The notes under the pieces were generated by a model. The model saw only the letters and a program-made list of their open reading frames with translations. It did not search any database and was not told the origin of the DNA. From an uncultured Caulobacterales bacterium (GTDB lineage: Bacteria > Pseudomonadota > Alphaproteobacteria > Caulobacterales > Maricaulaceae): 64,000 nt of DNA. The DNA lies in assembly GCA_937929915.1 (NCBI GenBank), contig CALFUN010000011.1:1-64000 (forward strand). Reading direction: 5' to 3'. The translations under genes and the position numbers were made by a program. Shown here piece after piece: positions 6,887 to 14,280 of this stretch. Position 1 is the stretch's first letter, and each line of letters starts with the position of its first letter.

Positions 6887-8753
6887 AAATTGTTTGCGCC
6901 AGCTTTTGGCTGACCCCCTCTACTCTTTCCAAATCCTCTACCGCAGCACTTTTAACGCCTTTGGCAGAGCCGAAATGTGCGAGCAATTCGCGTTTTCGTC
7001 TTGGCCCTATTCCTGCAATACCATCAAGCGGGTTAGTTTTCATCTCTTTTTTACGCCGCGCGCGATGTGTGCCAATAGCAAAACGATGCGCTTCGTCGCG
7101 TAGGCGTTGAAGATAATATAAAACAGGAGTTCGGGGCGGTAATGTAAACGGTGCTTTGCCGTTCATAAAAAAGGTTTCACGTCCCGCATTACGGTCTGGC
7201 CCCTTGGCAATAGCCACTAAGGTAACGCGGTTTAAAACCCCCAAATCTTCCAATGTCTGCGTGACAGAAGATAGCTGCCCTTTGCCCCCATCAATTAAGA
7301 CTATATCGGGCCATTCTAATGTGTCGTCTTTGACAAGGCGCGAGAAACGACGGCGAAAGACCTCGCGCATCATCCCGTAATCATCACCAGGGATTGCGTC
7401 TTCATCTTTGATATTAAATGTTCTGTAATCGCGCTTTTGCAAACCTTCTGGCCCGGACACAATAAAAGCGCCAATCGCATTAGTACCTTGAATATGGCTA
7501 TTATCATAAACCTCGATACGTTGCGGCACATCCTCTAATTCAAACAGCTCTTTGACATGTGTTAGTAATTTACCTTGCGCAGCGGTTTCAGATTGCTTAC
7601 GCGCCAAAGCCTCTTGCGCATTTTTCACGGCCTGGCCGACGAGTTTTTTCTTCTCCCCGCGCAAAGGTGTTAAAATCTCGACCTTACGTTCGACACGTTC
7701 GGAAAGCGCAGCTTCAATCAAGCGCTTACTCGGCAATTCATCGCTGACAATAATCTGTTTAGGGATAGGTTTATTGAGATAAAATTGCGCGATAAACGCA
7801 TCTAAGATTTGCCCTGCACTCTCATCCTTACCATGACGCGGGAAATAACTATTGGTGCCCCAATTCTGCCCACCACGAAAAAAGAAGACCTGCACACATG
7901 ACTGACCGCCAGCTGAGTGAATACCAATAATATCTGCATCCGTAAATGTGGTTGGATTGACCATATCCGAGCGCCCGCTCACCTTGGCCATAGCATGTAA
8001 ACGGTCACGCAGCTCGGCGGCTTTTTCAAAATTAAGCGCCTTGGCTTGCTCTCCCATTTCAGCCGTCAGGCGTTTACGTAACGTATCAGAGCGGCCTTTT
8101 AGGAAATCTTCTGCATCCCCAATCAAAACATTGTAATCGTCTATGGAAATCTCGCCTGTACAAGGCGCGGAGCAGCGCTTGATTTGATGCTGCAAGCAAG
8201 GCCGCGTGCGGCTCTCATAAATACTATCGGTACAATTTCGCAGACGAAAAGCGCGCTGCAGCGTATCAAGCGTACGGTTCACTGCGCCTGCACTGGCAAA
8301 TGGCCCGTAATAATCGCCTTTAATCTTACGCGCGCCGCGATGCTTGGTCACTTGCGCAGCAGGGTGATCTTTGCGCACTAAAATATAGGGAAAACTTTTA
8401 TCATCGCGCAGCAAGATATTATAACGCGGTTTGAGCCGTTTAATCAGGCTCGCTTCAAGCAACAGCGCCGCCGCTTCGCTCTCGGCAATCACAAATTCCA
8501 TATCCACAGCCGCGCGAATCATGCGCTGTATGCGGATCGTATGACCTTTATATTTCGTATAGGCTGCAACGCGCTTCTTTAAATCCTTTGCCTTGCCAAC
8601 ATATAGCACCGTCCCGTTGTCATCGAACATACGATACACGCCCGGCTTATGCGGCAGAGTTTTGACAAATTTTTGAATAAGCTCGGGGCCATAAAGCTTA
8701 GGCTCAGGCTTGGAATTAGCCATATCAGCTTGGATGTCAGATGAGTCTGGCAT
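6867..8753 (-). CDS. uvrC: excinuclease ABC subunit UvrC
   Basis: UvrC makes both incisions around bulky DNA lesions in nucleotide excision repair after recruitment by UvrB. At 628 residues it is full length. The N-terminal GIY-YIG nuclease is at about residues 35-115 (KPGVYRMF, VLYVGKAKDLKKRV), with a cysteine cluster near residues 180-200 (CLQHQIKRCSAPC). A UVR motif follows (NFEKAAELRDRL), then the RNase H-like endonuclease domain (EVYDNSHIQG, DIVLIDGGKGQL) and a C-terminal helix-hairpin-helix pair (GIAGIGPRRKRELL). It starts 9 bases after the DUF2237 gene and overlaps the next phosphatidyltransferase gene by 20 bases. Confidence 0.97.
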   Translation of the reverse strand: MPDSSDIQADMANSKPEPKLYGPELIQKFVKTLPHKPGVYRMFDDNGTVLYVGKAKDLKKRVAAYTKYKGHTIRIQRMIRAAVDMEFVIAESEAAALLLEASLIKRLKPRYNILLRDDKSFPYILVRKDHPAAQVTKHRGARKIKGDYYGPFASAGAVNRTLDTLQRAFRLRNCTDSIYESRTRPCLQHQIKRCSAPCTGEISIDDYNVLIGDAEDFLKGRSDTLRKRLTAEMGEQAKALNFEKAAELRDRLHAMAKVSGRSDMVNPTTFTDADIIGIHSAGGQSCVQVFFFRGGQNWGTNSYFPRHGKDESAGQILDAFIAQFYLNKPIPKQIIVSDELPSKRLIEAALSERVERKVEILTPLRGEKKKLVGQAVKNAQEALARKQSETAAQGKLLTHVKELFELEDVPQRIEVYDNSHIQGTNAIGAFIVSGPEGLQKRDYRTFNIKDEDAIPGDDYGMMREVFRRRFSRLVKDDTLEWPDIVLIDGGKGQLSSVTQTLEDLGVLNRVTLVAIAKGPDRNAGRETFFMNGKAPFTLPPRTPVLYYLQRLRDEAHRFAIGTHRARRKKEMKTNPLDGIAGIGPRRKRELLAHFGSAKGVKSAAVEDLERVEGVSQKLAQTIYDYFHE

Positions 8754-8762
8754 AGACTGACA

Positions 8763-9146
8763 TTAGTCTGTCTTGATTATAATCGCAAATTTTTCAAGCG
8801 TTTCAAACGGAATCCGTTCAAGCGCAATTTCATGCGTGGCTTCCATGATAATTTGCGGCGCGCAGCCCGCTTGAAATGCCTCGCGCCAACGCTCTAGGCA
8901 TAAACACCATTGATCGCCCGCTTTTAAGCCTGCAAATTGATATTCAGGCAGCGGCGTGGATAGATCATTCCCTTGGGCTTTAGAGAAGTTTAAAAATTTA
9001 TCTGTCATGACCGCGCACACGATATGCCGCCCGCGATCCTGCGGCCCTGTCTCGCAGCACCCATCCCGAAAAAACCCCGTCATCGGATCTTTGGAACAAG
9101 GCTCAAGCTCTGTCCCAAGAATATTTTTTGTGCCGTATTTACTCAT
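8763..9146 (-). CDS. DUF2237 family protein
   Basis: This 127-residue cytoplasmic protein matches the DUF2237 family almost end to end. Visible family blocks are NILGTELEPCSKDPMTGFFRDGCC, described here by its cysteines and the MTGFFRDGCC core, then HIVCAVMTDKFL, GNDLSTPLPEY, GLKAGDQWCLC and ATHEIALE. The family is rich in conserved cysteines (about residues 17, 30, 31, 44, 81 and 83), which suggests metal or redox chemistry, but no function is established. It lies 9 bases upstream of uvrC. Its start shares one base with the end of the upstream aspartyl protease gene. Confidence 0.88.
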   Translation of the reverse strand: MSKYGTKNILGTELEPCSKDPMTGFFRDGCCETGPQDRGRHIVCAVMTDKFLNFSKAQGNDLSTPLPEYQFAGLKAGDQWCLCLERWREAFQAGCAPQIIMEATHEIALERIPFETLEKFAIIIKTD

Positions 9147-9604
9147 TATTCATCAAAAGTAGTTTCGGTTAATATATTTGAAGGTTTTGCAAGATGAAGA
9201 ATTCCTTCTGGACCGTTATAGCTAAAAATGAAATCAGATAGGAATGGACGGCCTAAAAGATAATGATAGATCTTTTCTATTCCAACTAATTCAGCTCCAT
9301 AAAATTGACCAGATATAGATATTTGCAGTTCTGGAATATCTAACACTCCGATATACACAGGAGTTTTTATTTGCCCTGATGCCGATTGAATGATTTTATA
9401 ATCTATTATAATTAAACCCAGTTTTCTGGCTCTATTGTTATCTATGCAATTAACAGAGGCGCCAGTGTCAATTAACGCTTTGCAGTTTAAACCTGCAAAT
9501 TTACTTGAAGGTTTTGCAACAACATCAAGTATTGGGCCATTTGATCGTAAAGTTAATTTACGTTCATGAGAATCTTGACCTGCCGGCCCAAATTGATGAA
9601 TCAT
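9146..9604 (-). CDS. retropepsin-like aspartyl protease
   Basis: This 152-residue protein has no signal peptide. The catalytic motif ALIDTGASVNCID (about residues 46-58) is the DTGAS active-site loop of retropepsin-like proteases, with one catalytic aspartate per chain, so the enzyme would act as a dimer. The C-terminal LLGRPFLSDFIFSYNG is the flexible hydrophobic block that follows the active site in single-domain members. It lies 5 bases downstream of a 77-residue companion gene. Both are visibly A+T-rich compared with DUF2237/uvrC and folB on either side, which suggests the pair was acquired together. The substrate is unknown. Confidence 0.75.
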   Translation of the reverse strand: MIHQFGPAGQDSHERKLTLRSNGPILDVVAKPSSKFAGLNCKALIDTGASVNCIDNNRARKLGLIIIDYKIIQSASGQIKTPVYIGVLDIPELQISISGQFYGAELVGIEKIYHYLLGRPFLSDFIFSYNGPEGILHLAKPSNILTETTFDE

Positions 9605-9609
9605 GAAAG

Positions 9610-9843
9610 TTAAGCCGTAGCAAATTTAACGTTAGGGTAAGTTTTAGGCTCAAAGCCAATTTGCCTTAATAATACAGGAGTCGTCTCAAAATCAGAAAAC
9701 ACTCTATCAGCAGCTGCCTGAAAATCTTTAAAAAAACCTATAACTTTATCACCTTTAATAATGACCCATTCCCCTAAATGTTCATTTTTAAAAGCGGCCT
9801 CTTTAGATATAAACGTATCTATTTCTTTACTAAGCATGCTCAT
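9610..9843 (-). CDS. small conserved partner of the aspartyl protease
   Basis: This 77-residue soluble protein starts behind a good AGAGGG ribosome binding site. It reads as one compact alpha/beta domain: a helical N terminus (DTFISKEAAFKNEHLGEW), a hairpin (VIIKGDKVIGFFKDF), a helix (AAADRVFSD) and a final strand (PVLLRQIG). Small proteins of this pattern, similar to DUF5678-like domains, recur next to retropepsin-like protease genes. A role as substrate, chaperone or regulator of the protease is inferred from pairing only. Codon use is A+T-rich like the protease. The 93 bases upstream are A+T-rich with no recognised site. Confidence 0.6.
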   Translation of the reverse strand: MSMLSKEIDTFISKEAAFKNEHLGEWVIIKGDKVIGFFKDFQAAADRVFSDFETTPVLLRQIGFEPKTYPNVKFATA

Positions 9844-9936
9844 ATGTCACCCTCTAATCAGTTGTAACAGAATCATTCATATTATTATTTAGTTAACTAT
9901 AACATAATTCTCATATGTACAAAATTCACTCAAATC

Positions 9937-10347
9937 TCATCTGCTTTTAATCACCTCAACGCCCGTCACATCCGCTTTCAACAAAGCTTGCGGTTTGGAA
10001 ATCGACACAGCGCAGCGCTGTACGCGCGGATCAGTATCGAGCGCCCAATCTGCGATACGTTCAGCGAGGGTTTCGACAAGTTGCACATGGGCTTGCAAGG
10101 CAATCTCTTCAGCCTTTTGCGCAACAATTCCGTAGTCTAGCGTTTCATGTAAGCGGTCTTCGACTGGTAAGTCCATATCGCCCATATCAAGCTCTATGTC
10201 GATAATGATCGGCTGCGTGCTTTCATATTCATGCGGATGCACACCAATAGAGGCTTGAATATTTAACCCGCGCACAAAAATACGAGTCGATACATTCTTG
10301 GCAGATTTTCGTGTTTTGAAATGCCTTAGCATAGATTTACGCGCCAT
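9937..10347 (-). CDS. folB: dihydroneopterin aldolase
   Basis: FolB cleaves 7,8-dihydroneopterin to 6-hydroxymethyl-7,8-dihydropterin and glycolaldehyde in folate synthesis. The core starts at FVRGLNIQASIGVHPHEY, where the conserved glutamate lies, and continues with PIIIDIELDMG, the tyrosine in ETLDYGIVAQKAEE, and VETLAERIADWAL. The C terminus contains the catalytic lysine in VSISKPQAL. I chose the ATG at 10347, five bases after GGGGG; an ATG at 10359 gives four more residues. It overlaps the upstream SDR gene by 11 bases, so the SDR and folB are one unit. Confidence 0.9.
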   Translation of the reverse strand: MARKSMLRHFKTRKSAKNVSTRIFVRGLNIQASIGVHPHEYESTQPIIIDIELDMGDMDLPVEDRLHETLDYGIVAQKAEEIALQAHVQLVETLAERIADWALDTDPRVQRCAVSISKPQALLKADVTGVEVIKSR

Positions 10348-11128
10348 CATTGCCCCCAAAATTTACATCTGGTGTTTGCCACGTTAAATGCTGCCCAGAA
10401 TCGACAGCTAGCATTTGGCCTGTCACCGATTGCGCGCCAAGCAAGTAAGATACAGCCTTAACAATAGCCTCTGGAGGAGAACCAAGCCCCAGCAAAGTAT
10501 GAGCTGCTTCAGAGGCAAACTCTTCAGCCGATTGTCCTGTATTTTGCAATGTCGGCCCCGGTCCAACACCATTGACGCGAATATGCGGCGCATAGGATTG
10601 CGCCAGTGTTTTTGTAGCCCAATATAATGCGGCTTTGGATAGGCTATAGGTAAAGAAAAGCGGATTAGGCTTTAATACGCGTTGATCAATCATATTGATA
10701 ATTACACCGCTTTGAGCTTGCGAGAGCTGCGCGGCGAAATCCTGCGCTAAACGCAATGGCGCATCAAGATTAACCCCCATGTGATACTCCATCATCGCAT
10801 TGGTGAAACTATCCGCGCGGTCATCTTTAAAGGTCGACGCATTATTTATCAGCGCCGTTATAGGTTGGTTTGCTGCCTGCCTAGCCCGTTCAATCAGCGT
10901 GCCAAGCTCTTGTGGTACGGCCAAATTCGCGCCAATAATACTAGCGTGGCCGCCTGCAGATATAATCTCATCAGCAAGGCTTCGCGCGCTATTTTGACTG
11001 CGGAAATAATGAATGCATACATGCCAGCCTTGCGCGGCCAAACCGCGCGAGAGATATGCCCCCACTCTGGCGGCGCCGCCTGTAATAAGGACTGTTTTAT
11101 TGGCACTATCTGTATTTGGGGCGCCCAT
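10337..11128 (-). CDS. SDR oxidoreductase, pteridine reductase (FolM)-like
   Basis: This 263-residue short-chain dehydrogenase has the cofactor motif TGGAARVGAYLSRGLA, with an arginine in place of the usual glycine-isoleucine, as in pteridine reductases and FolM. NNAS follows near residue 92 and the catalytic tyrosine-lysine is in YSLSKAAL. The late motif VGPGPTL is characteristic of the FolM/PTR1-like group. It overlaps folB and follows a QueD-like gene, so a role in dihydropterin or dihydrofolate reduction is a reasonable inference. NADPH preference is suggested by the arginine but is not proven. Other SDR substrates remain possible. Confidence 0.75.
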   Translation of the reverse strand: MGAPNTDSANKTVLITGGAARVGAYLSRGLAAQGWHVCIHYFRSQNSARSLADEIISAGGHASIIGANLAVPQELGTLIERARQAANQPITALINNASTFKDDRADSFTNAMMEYHMGVNLDAPLRLAQDFAAQLSQAQSGVIINMIDQRVLKPNPLFFTYSLSKAALYWATKTLAQSYAPHIRVNGVGPGPTLQNTGQSAEEFASEAAHTLLGLGSPPEAIVKAVSYLLGAQSVTGQMLAVDSGQHLTWQTPDVNFGGNDGA

Positions 11129-11130
11129 GT

Positions 11131-11493
11131 TTATTTACGCACACGGGCGCGTTCCCCGCAAGATGGACGGCCAAGCTCGACACAGGATAAACCTGCAAGG
11201 CGCGGCTCAAGCCGGTCAAAAATCCATTTAGCAATTTGCTCCAAAGCTGGCTGCTCTAGACCTTCAACCTCATTTAGAAGGCTATGATCGAGCGGTTTGA
11301 TGACTTCATTGATAATCTGTTCGATTTTCCATAAATCGCGTACCCAACCTTTATCACTTTGCGCATCTCCCATCAACGTGACTGTGCCTTTGAAGCTATG
11401 CCCATGGACTTTCTTGAACAAATCATTGGCATCAGCATGGCCGAAATAATGCGCCGCTTCAAATTGGAAATCTTTTTCAATCTCGAACTGCAT
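11131..11493 (-). CDS. 6-pyruvoyl-tetrahydropterin synthase/QueD family protein lacking the catalytic Cys
   Basis: This 120-residue protein has the T-fold QueD/PTPS pattern. FQFEAAHYFGHA supplies the first zinc histidine, VHGHSFKGTV the other two, and LDHSLLNEV the catalytic Asp-His. The usual catalytic cysteine a few residues before HGHSF is missing: the stretch reads DANDLFKKVHGHS. The glutamate that anchors the pterin near the C terminus is also not evident, since GRPSCGERARV stands where QueD has a KET-like motif. It lies 2 bases upstream of the SDR and folB genes, so it belongs to a pterin operon rather than with queE-queC at 34.2-35.6 kb. It may be a divergent QueD or a different pterin enzyme. 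Confidence 0.75.
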   Translation of the reverse strand: MQFEIEKDFQFEAAHYFGHADANDLFKKVHGHSFKGTVTLMGDAQSDKGWVRDLWKIEQIINEVIKPLDHSLLNEVEGLEQPALEQIAKWIFDRLEPRLAGLSCVELGRPSCGERARVRK

Positions 11494-11499
11494 CGCAGA

Positions 11500-12474
11500 T
11501 CACAATGTCCCGCTAATGAGTGCGAGCATGTAGAGGATATAGCCAATAACGAAAATCGCTCCCGTTTTCTTGCCAATCGGTTGGCGCGTTAAAACGAAAG
11601 CCAGCAAAGCGGCAATCGCGGCCAACATAACCCAGAAATCAAAGATAAGCATTTTAGAATTAATCGCTACAGGGCCAGCAAGTGCCGAGGCGCCCATCAC
11701 AGCAAAAATATTAAAGACATTAGACCCTAGCACATTCCCAATAGCGACTTCGGAATGCCCCCGATAAGAGGCCACAACAACTGTTGCAATTTCAGGCAAT
11801 GATGTCCCGATTGCGACAATCGTTAGGCCAATAATTGTCTCGGATATACCAATCGTCTGCGCAATGGAGACGGCATTATTAACAATCAGATTACCACCAA
11901 TAATCAGTCCCAAAATCCCAGCTATCACATAAAATACCGATAGCCCTGTCTTGGTTGGAAGTCCGTCTTCGCCTTCATCAATATCTGTCATTTCTTCTAG
12001 GATCGGGTCATCCGCGCCTGATTTGGCCAAACGGAACATCCACAGCAGGTAGCATATGATACCTGCAAATAAAATCGCGCCTTGCCACCTCATTAAAGGA
12101 TTGCCGATAAAGGCTAAAAGGATAAATAATAGCGTCGCAAATACGGCAACAAAGCTATTGCGCGCAACGCCGCTCATATTGGTTGGGATCGTCATGATTA
12201 AAGCTGGCAGTCCAAGCGCGAGCAAGACATTGGCAATATTAGAGCCAACAACATTGCCTGAGGCCAGTTCGCCAGCACCGCTTAAAACGGCTTGGACGCC
12301 CACAACAAGCTCTGGTGCCGATGTACCAAAGGCTACAATGGTCAAGCCAACGATTAAAGACGGCACACCCCAATGGCGGGCCAGCGCCGCTGCGCCGCGC
12401 ACCATGATGTCCCCTGCGACAATCAAAATAACCAATCCGAAGATTAATAATGCTATGGGTAAAAGCAGCCCCAT
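11500..12474 (-). CDS. calcium/sodium antiporter (CaCA family, YrbG-like)
   Basis: This 324-residue inner-membrane protein has about ten transmembrane helices. It carries the two inverted alpha-repeats of the CaCA superfamily: GLTIVAFGTSAPELVVGVQA with GNVVGSNIANVLLALG in the first half, and GLTIVAIGTSLPEIATVVVA with GNVLGSNVFNIFAVMG in the second. The glutamates in APEL and LPEI are the ion-binding residues. The central loop is acidic (DDPILEEMTDIDEGEDG). Members exchange Ca2+ for Na+ or H+. The gene lies 6 bases upstream of the QueD-like gene and 27 bases downstream of a 44-residue membrane protein gene. Confidence 0.9.
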   Translation of the reverse strand: MGLLLPIALLIFGLVILIVAGDIMVRGAAALARHWGVPSLIVGLTIVAFGTSAPELVVGVQAVLSGAGELASGNVVGSNIANVLLALGLPALIMTIPTNMSGVARNSFVAVFATLLFILLAFIGNPLMRWQGAILFAGIICYLLWMFRLAKSGADDPILEEMTDIDEGEDGLPTKTGLSVFYVIAGILGLIIGGNLIVNNAVSIAQTIGISETIIGLTIVAIGTSLPEIATVVVASYRGHSEVAIGNVLGSNVFNIFAVMGASALAGPVAINSKMLIFDFWVMLAAIAALLAFVLTRQPIGKKTGAIFVIGYILYMLALISGTL

Positions 12475-12501
12475 TGATGCACCTATCGTTTCAGTGTCGA
12501 C

Positions 12502-12636
12502 TTAATCGAATCGTTTGAATTCAATGATGTTTAGTAAGCCGAAAATCCCAAAGACAAGCAAGAAGCATAGCAGAGCTGGATTAAACGGAATCCCAAAAAT
12601 ATTGATACTTGCGCCAGAAAAAATGAGCGAAACCAT
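12502..12636 (-). CDS. small membrane protein, 44 residues
   Basis: An ATG at 12636 preceded by AAAGGA at a 6-base spacing opens a 44-codon frame ending in TAA at 12502. It begins MVSLIFSGASINIFGIPFNP, continues with one strong hydrophobic helix (ALLCFLLVFGIFGLLNII) and ends in a short charged tail EFKRFD. The composition, good ribosome site and position 27 bases ahead of the antiporter gene support a real single-pass membrane protein. Another in-frame ATG two codons earlier abuts the ribosome site and is less likely. No family was recognised. Association with the antiporter is an inference from position. Confidence 0.5.
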   Translation of the reverse strand: MVSLIFSGASINIFGIPFNPALLCFLLVFGIFGLLNIIEFKRFD

Positions 12637-12766
12637 AATCATTCCTTTAAAATACGAAGTGTCTTTCTTCAAAAGCTTTCGCGCTCTATAACAGAGATAT
12701 AGAAAAGGCCAAGCTTTCTTACACGTTTTAACCGTTGATAAGCTTGCAATTTAGGAGATGTTCATA

Positions 12767-13132
12767 ATGGCACAAATTTTAGGGCTGGGCGGGGTGTTCA
12801 TACGCTGTGTTGATGCAGATGCATATCGCCGCTGGTGGCTCGACTATATGGAGGTCGACATTACAGCATGGGGAACAATGGAATGGTCACATCTGGATAC
12901 TCCGCCAAGCCACACAATGTTAAGCCCGTTTGATAATAACACAGAGTATTTTGAGCCAAGCCAGCACCGTGTCATGATAAATCTGCGCACGGATGATGTT
13001 GTTGCCATGTTAGAGCGCGCACGCGAGGGCGGAATGCTTGTCACGGGCGAACCGCAAAATACGGAATATGGCATTTTTGGCTGGTTTATTGACCCAGAAG
13101 GCTACAAGATAGAATTATGGCAGGAGCCTTAA
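12767..13132 (+). CDS. VOC/glyoxalase family protein
   Basis: This protein of about 121 residues has the paired beta-alpha-beta-beta-beta layout of the vicinal oxygen chelate superfamily. The first module is LGGVFIRCVDADAYRRWWLDYMEV, given here by its ends. The second ends with FGWFIDPEGYKIELWQEP, containing the metal-ligand glutamate typical of the family. I chose the second ATG, nine bases after AGGAG, because the first ATG at 12758 overlaps the ribosome site. Glyoxalase or bleomycin-resistance-like labels are common for such proteins, but no substrate can be assigned. It appears to be a single-gene unit, 43 bases before the LysM/BON gene. Confidence 0.8.
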   Translation: MAQILGLGGVFIRCVDADAYRRWWLDYMEVDITAWGTMEWSHLDTPPSHTMLSPFDNNTEYFEPSQHRVMINLRTDDVVAMLERAREGGMLVTGEPQNTEYGIFGWFIDPEGYKIELWQEP

Positions 13133-13175
13133 TCCCGCCAATCGATTCGAAATATAGTTATAGGAGGACAGACAT

Positions 13176-13631
13176 ATGTTCGGCATGATTCCATTTGTGA
13201 AAGCGGCAGGCCGCGGACTTGGCGCGATGATAAAGGGGCGTAAAGGCAAAGAAACCCTTGAAAAAGAAGTCAAAGACCTTGGCCTTGATACAACAGGCGT
13301 CGAGATTAAAGTCGATGATGATGGCGGTGTTAGCCTTATTGGCCAAGCTGTTAGCCAAGAAATGAAAGAAAAAATCCTACTCGCTGTTGGTAATGTCGAA
13401 GGCGTTGGCGGCGTTGAAGATAAAGCGGCCTCTATTGGCGGCGGGCGCGAGAGCCAATTTCATACGGTCAAATCTGGCGATACACTCTCTGCGATTTCGA
13501 AAACATATTACGGCACATGGCGGCTATATCCTGAAATTTTCGAAGCCAATAAACCAATGCTCACTCATCCTGATAAAATTTATCCAGGCCAAGTTCTGCG
13601 TATTCCAGCGATTTCAACAGCAAGCTCGTAA
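13176..13631 (+). CDS. BON and LysM domain protein, Kbp/YgaU-like
   Basis: This 151-residue protein has a BON domain at about residues 25-85 (VEIKVDDDGGVSLIGQAV, KILLAVGNVEGVGGVED). A C-terminal LysM domain covers about residues 94-146 (HTVKSGDTLSAISKTYYG, NKPMLTHPDKIYPGQVLRIP). Length and order match Escherichia coli Kbp, a cytoplasmic potassium-binding protein. There is no signal peptide; the first 20 residues are basic and weakly hydrophobic. Potassium binding and stress-related expression are inferred by homology. The start follows a strong AGGAGG. A potentially structured stretch lies directly downstream at 13640-13780. Confidence 0.85.
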   Translation: MFGMIPFVKAAGRGLGAMIKGRKGKETLEKEVKDLGLDTTGVEIKVDDDGGVSLIGQAVSQEMKEKILLAVGNVEGVGGVEDKAASIGGGRESQFHTVKSGDTLSAISKTYYGTWRLYPEIFEANKPMLTHPDKIYPGQVLRIPAISTASS

Positions 13632-13639
13632 AGATAAGA

Positions 13640-13780
13640 CAGAGGCGGGACTGCCTAGGAGAGAGAATAAGGCAGTCACCGCTCTGCTGCGCGATAAGGA
13701 CGAGGCCTGTTCATATCTGAAGGGCCTCAACGTGCGCTCTCAAGTCATTACGCAAATCATTAAGAGGGTACGCGCTTGAT
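13640..13780 (+). ncRNA. candidate structured RNA
   Basis: No credible coding frame fills 13632-13906, but two clear inverted repeats stand close together. GCGG plus GACTGCCT pairs with AGGCAGTC plus CCGC around an A+G-rich loop at about 13645-13684. GAGGCC pairs with GGCCTC at about 13702-13728, flanked by GCGC on both sides. Neither is followed by a T-run, so neither is an ordinary terminator of the LysM gene. The rest of the gap is A+T-rich. I could not match it to 6S RNA, SRP RNA, tmRNA or RNase P RNA by eye. Strand and ends are uncertain. Confidence 0.3.
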
Positions 13781-13906
13781 TATAGATAGCGCAGACCAGT
13801 TAAACATAAGCTGAACAAACCTACTATAAATGCTTGTTTTTTATGAACTTTTAGTAATTTTAAACGTCATTAAACGCAATAGAAACCGTATAAATAGCTG
13901 ATTTTT

Positions 13907-14188
13907 CTATTTTTTCGACGGATTTGATTTTTTCACGGCCGCTTTACGTTTGGTCGTCGCTTTGGGACTGGCCGCAGCTTTCAGCGTTGCAATTTCTGCC
14001 AAAGCTGCATCAAGCCGCGCTTTGAGTACCTCAAATTCATCGCGGCTTACCAAATCCATATCCGCGATAAATTTCTCGGCTTGAGAGCGGCCCATAGCTT
14101 TAACTTCATCGCCGACACCTTTCACAGCGCCTACAGCATTGGTTAGTAAGTTGGAAATATCATCAAGGGGGCGGGATTTACTTTGCAT
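13907..14188 (-). CDS. ubiK: UbiK/BMFP (YqiC-like) accessory factor
   Basis: This 93-residue protein has the UbiK pattern: an amphipathic N-terminal helix (LDDISNLLTNAVGAVKGVGDE, shown by its ends), then a trimeric coiled-coil segment with VSRDEFEVLKARLDAALAE. A basic Lys/Ala-rich tail (TTKRKAAVKKSNPSKK) follows. UbiK assists the ubiquinone biosynthesis complex, probably by binding membrane lipids; the family was earlier described as having membrane-fusogenic activity. The DEFxxLxxR motif is diagnostic. It is divergent from lgt across 92 bases, a neighbourhood common in alphaproteobacteria. The basic tail is of low complexity. Confidence 0.8.
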   Translation of the reverse strand: MQSKSRPLDDISNLLTNAVGAVKGVGDEVKAMGRSQAEKFIADMDLVSRDEFEVLKARLDAALAEIATLKAAASPKATTKRKAAVKKSNPSKK

Positions 14189-14280
14189 GTTCTGGCTCGC
14201 ATTACGTGAATGTTCTCTTGGATAATAGATAGGGACAGGCTAAGGAAAATCCAAGTCTAAATGCGAGTCTCTTAGTCACT

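Noticed and set aside
9146-9843. Toxin-antitoxin reading of the protease and its small partner
   Set aside because: No toxin fold or DNA-binding antitoxin motif is visible; the DTGAS protease motif explains the larger gene better.
13387-13779. 130-codon open frame overlapping the LysM/BON gene and running into the gap
   Set aside because: It lies in another frame of a well-supported gene, has no ribosome site and resembles no family. Its tail falls in the inverted repeats that suggest RNA structure.
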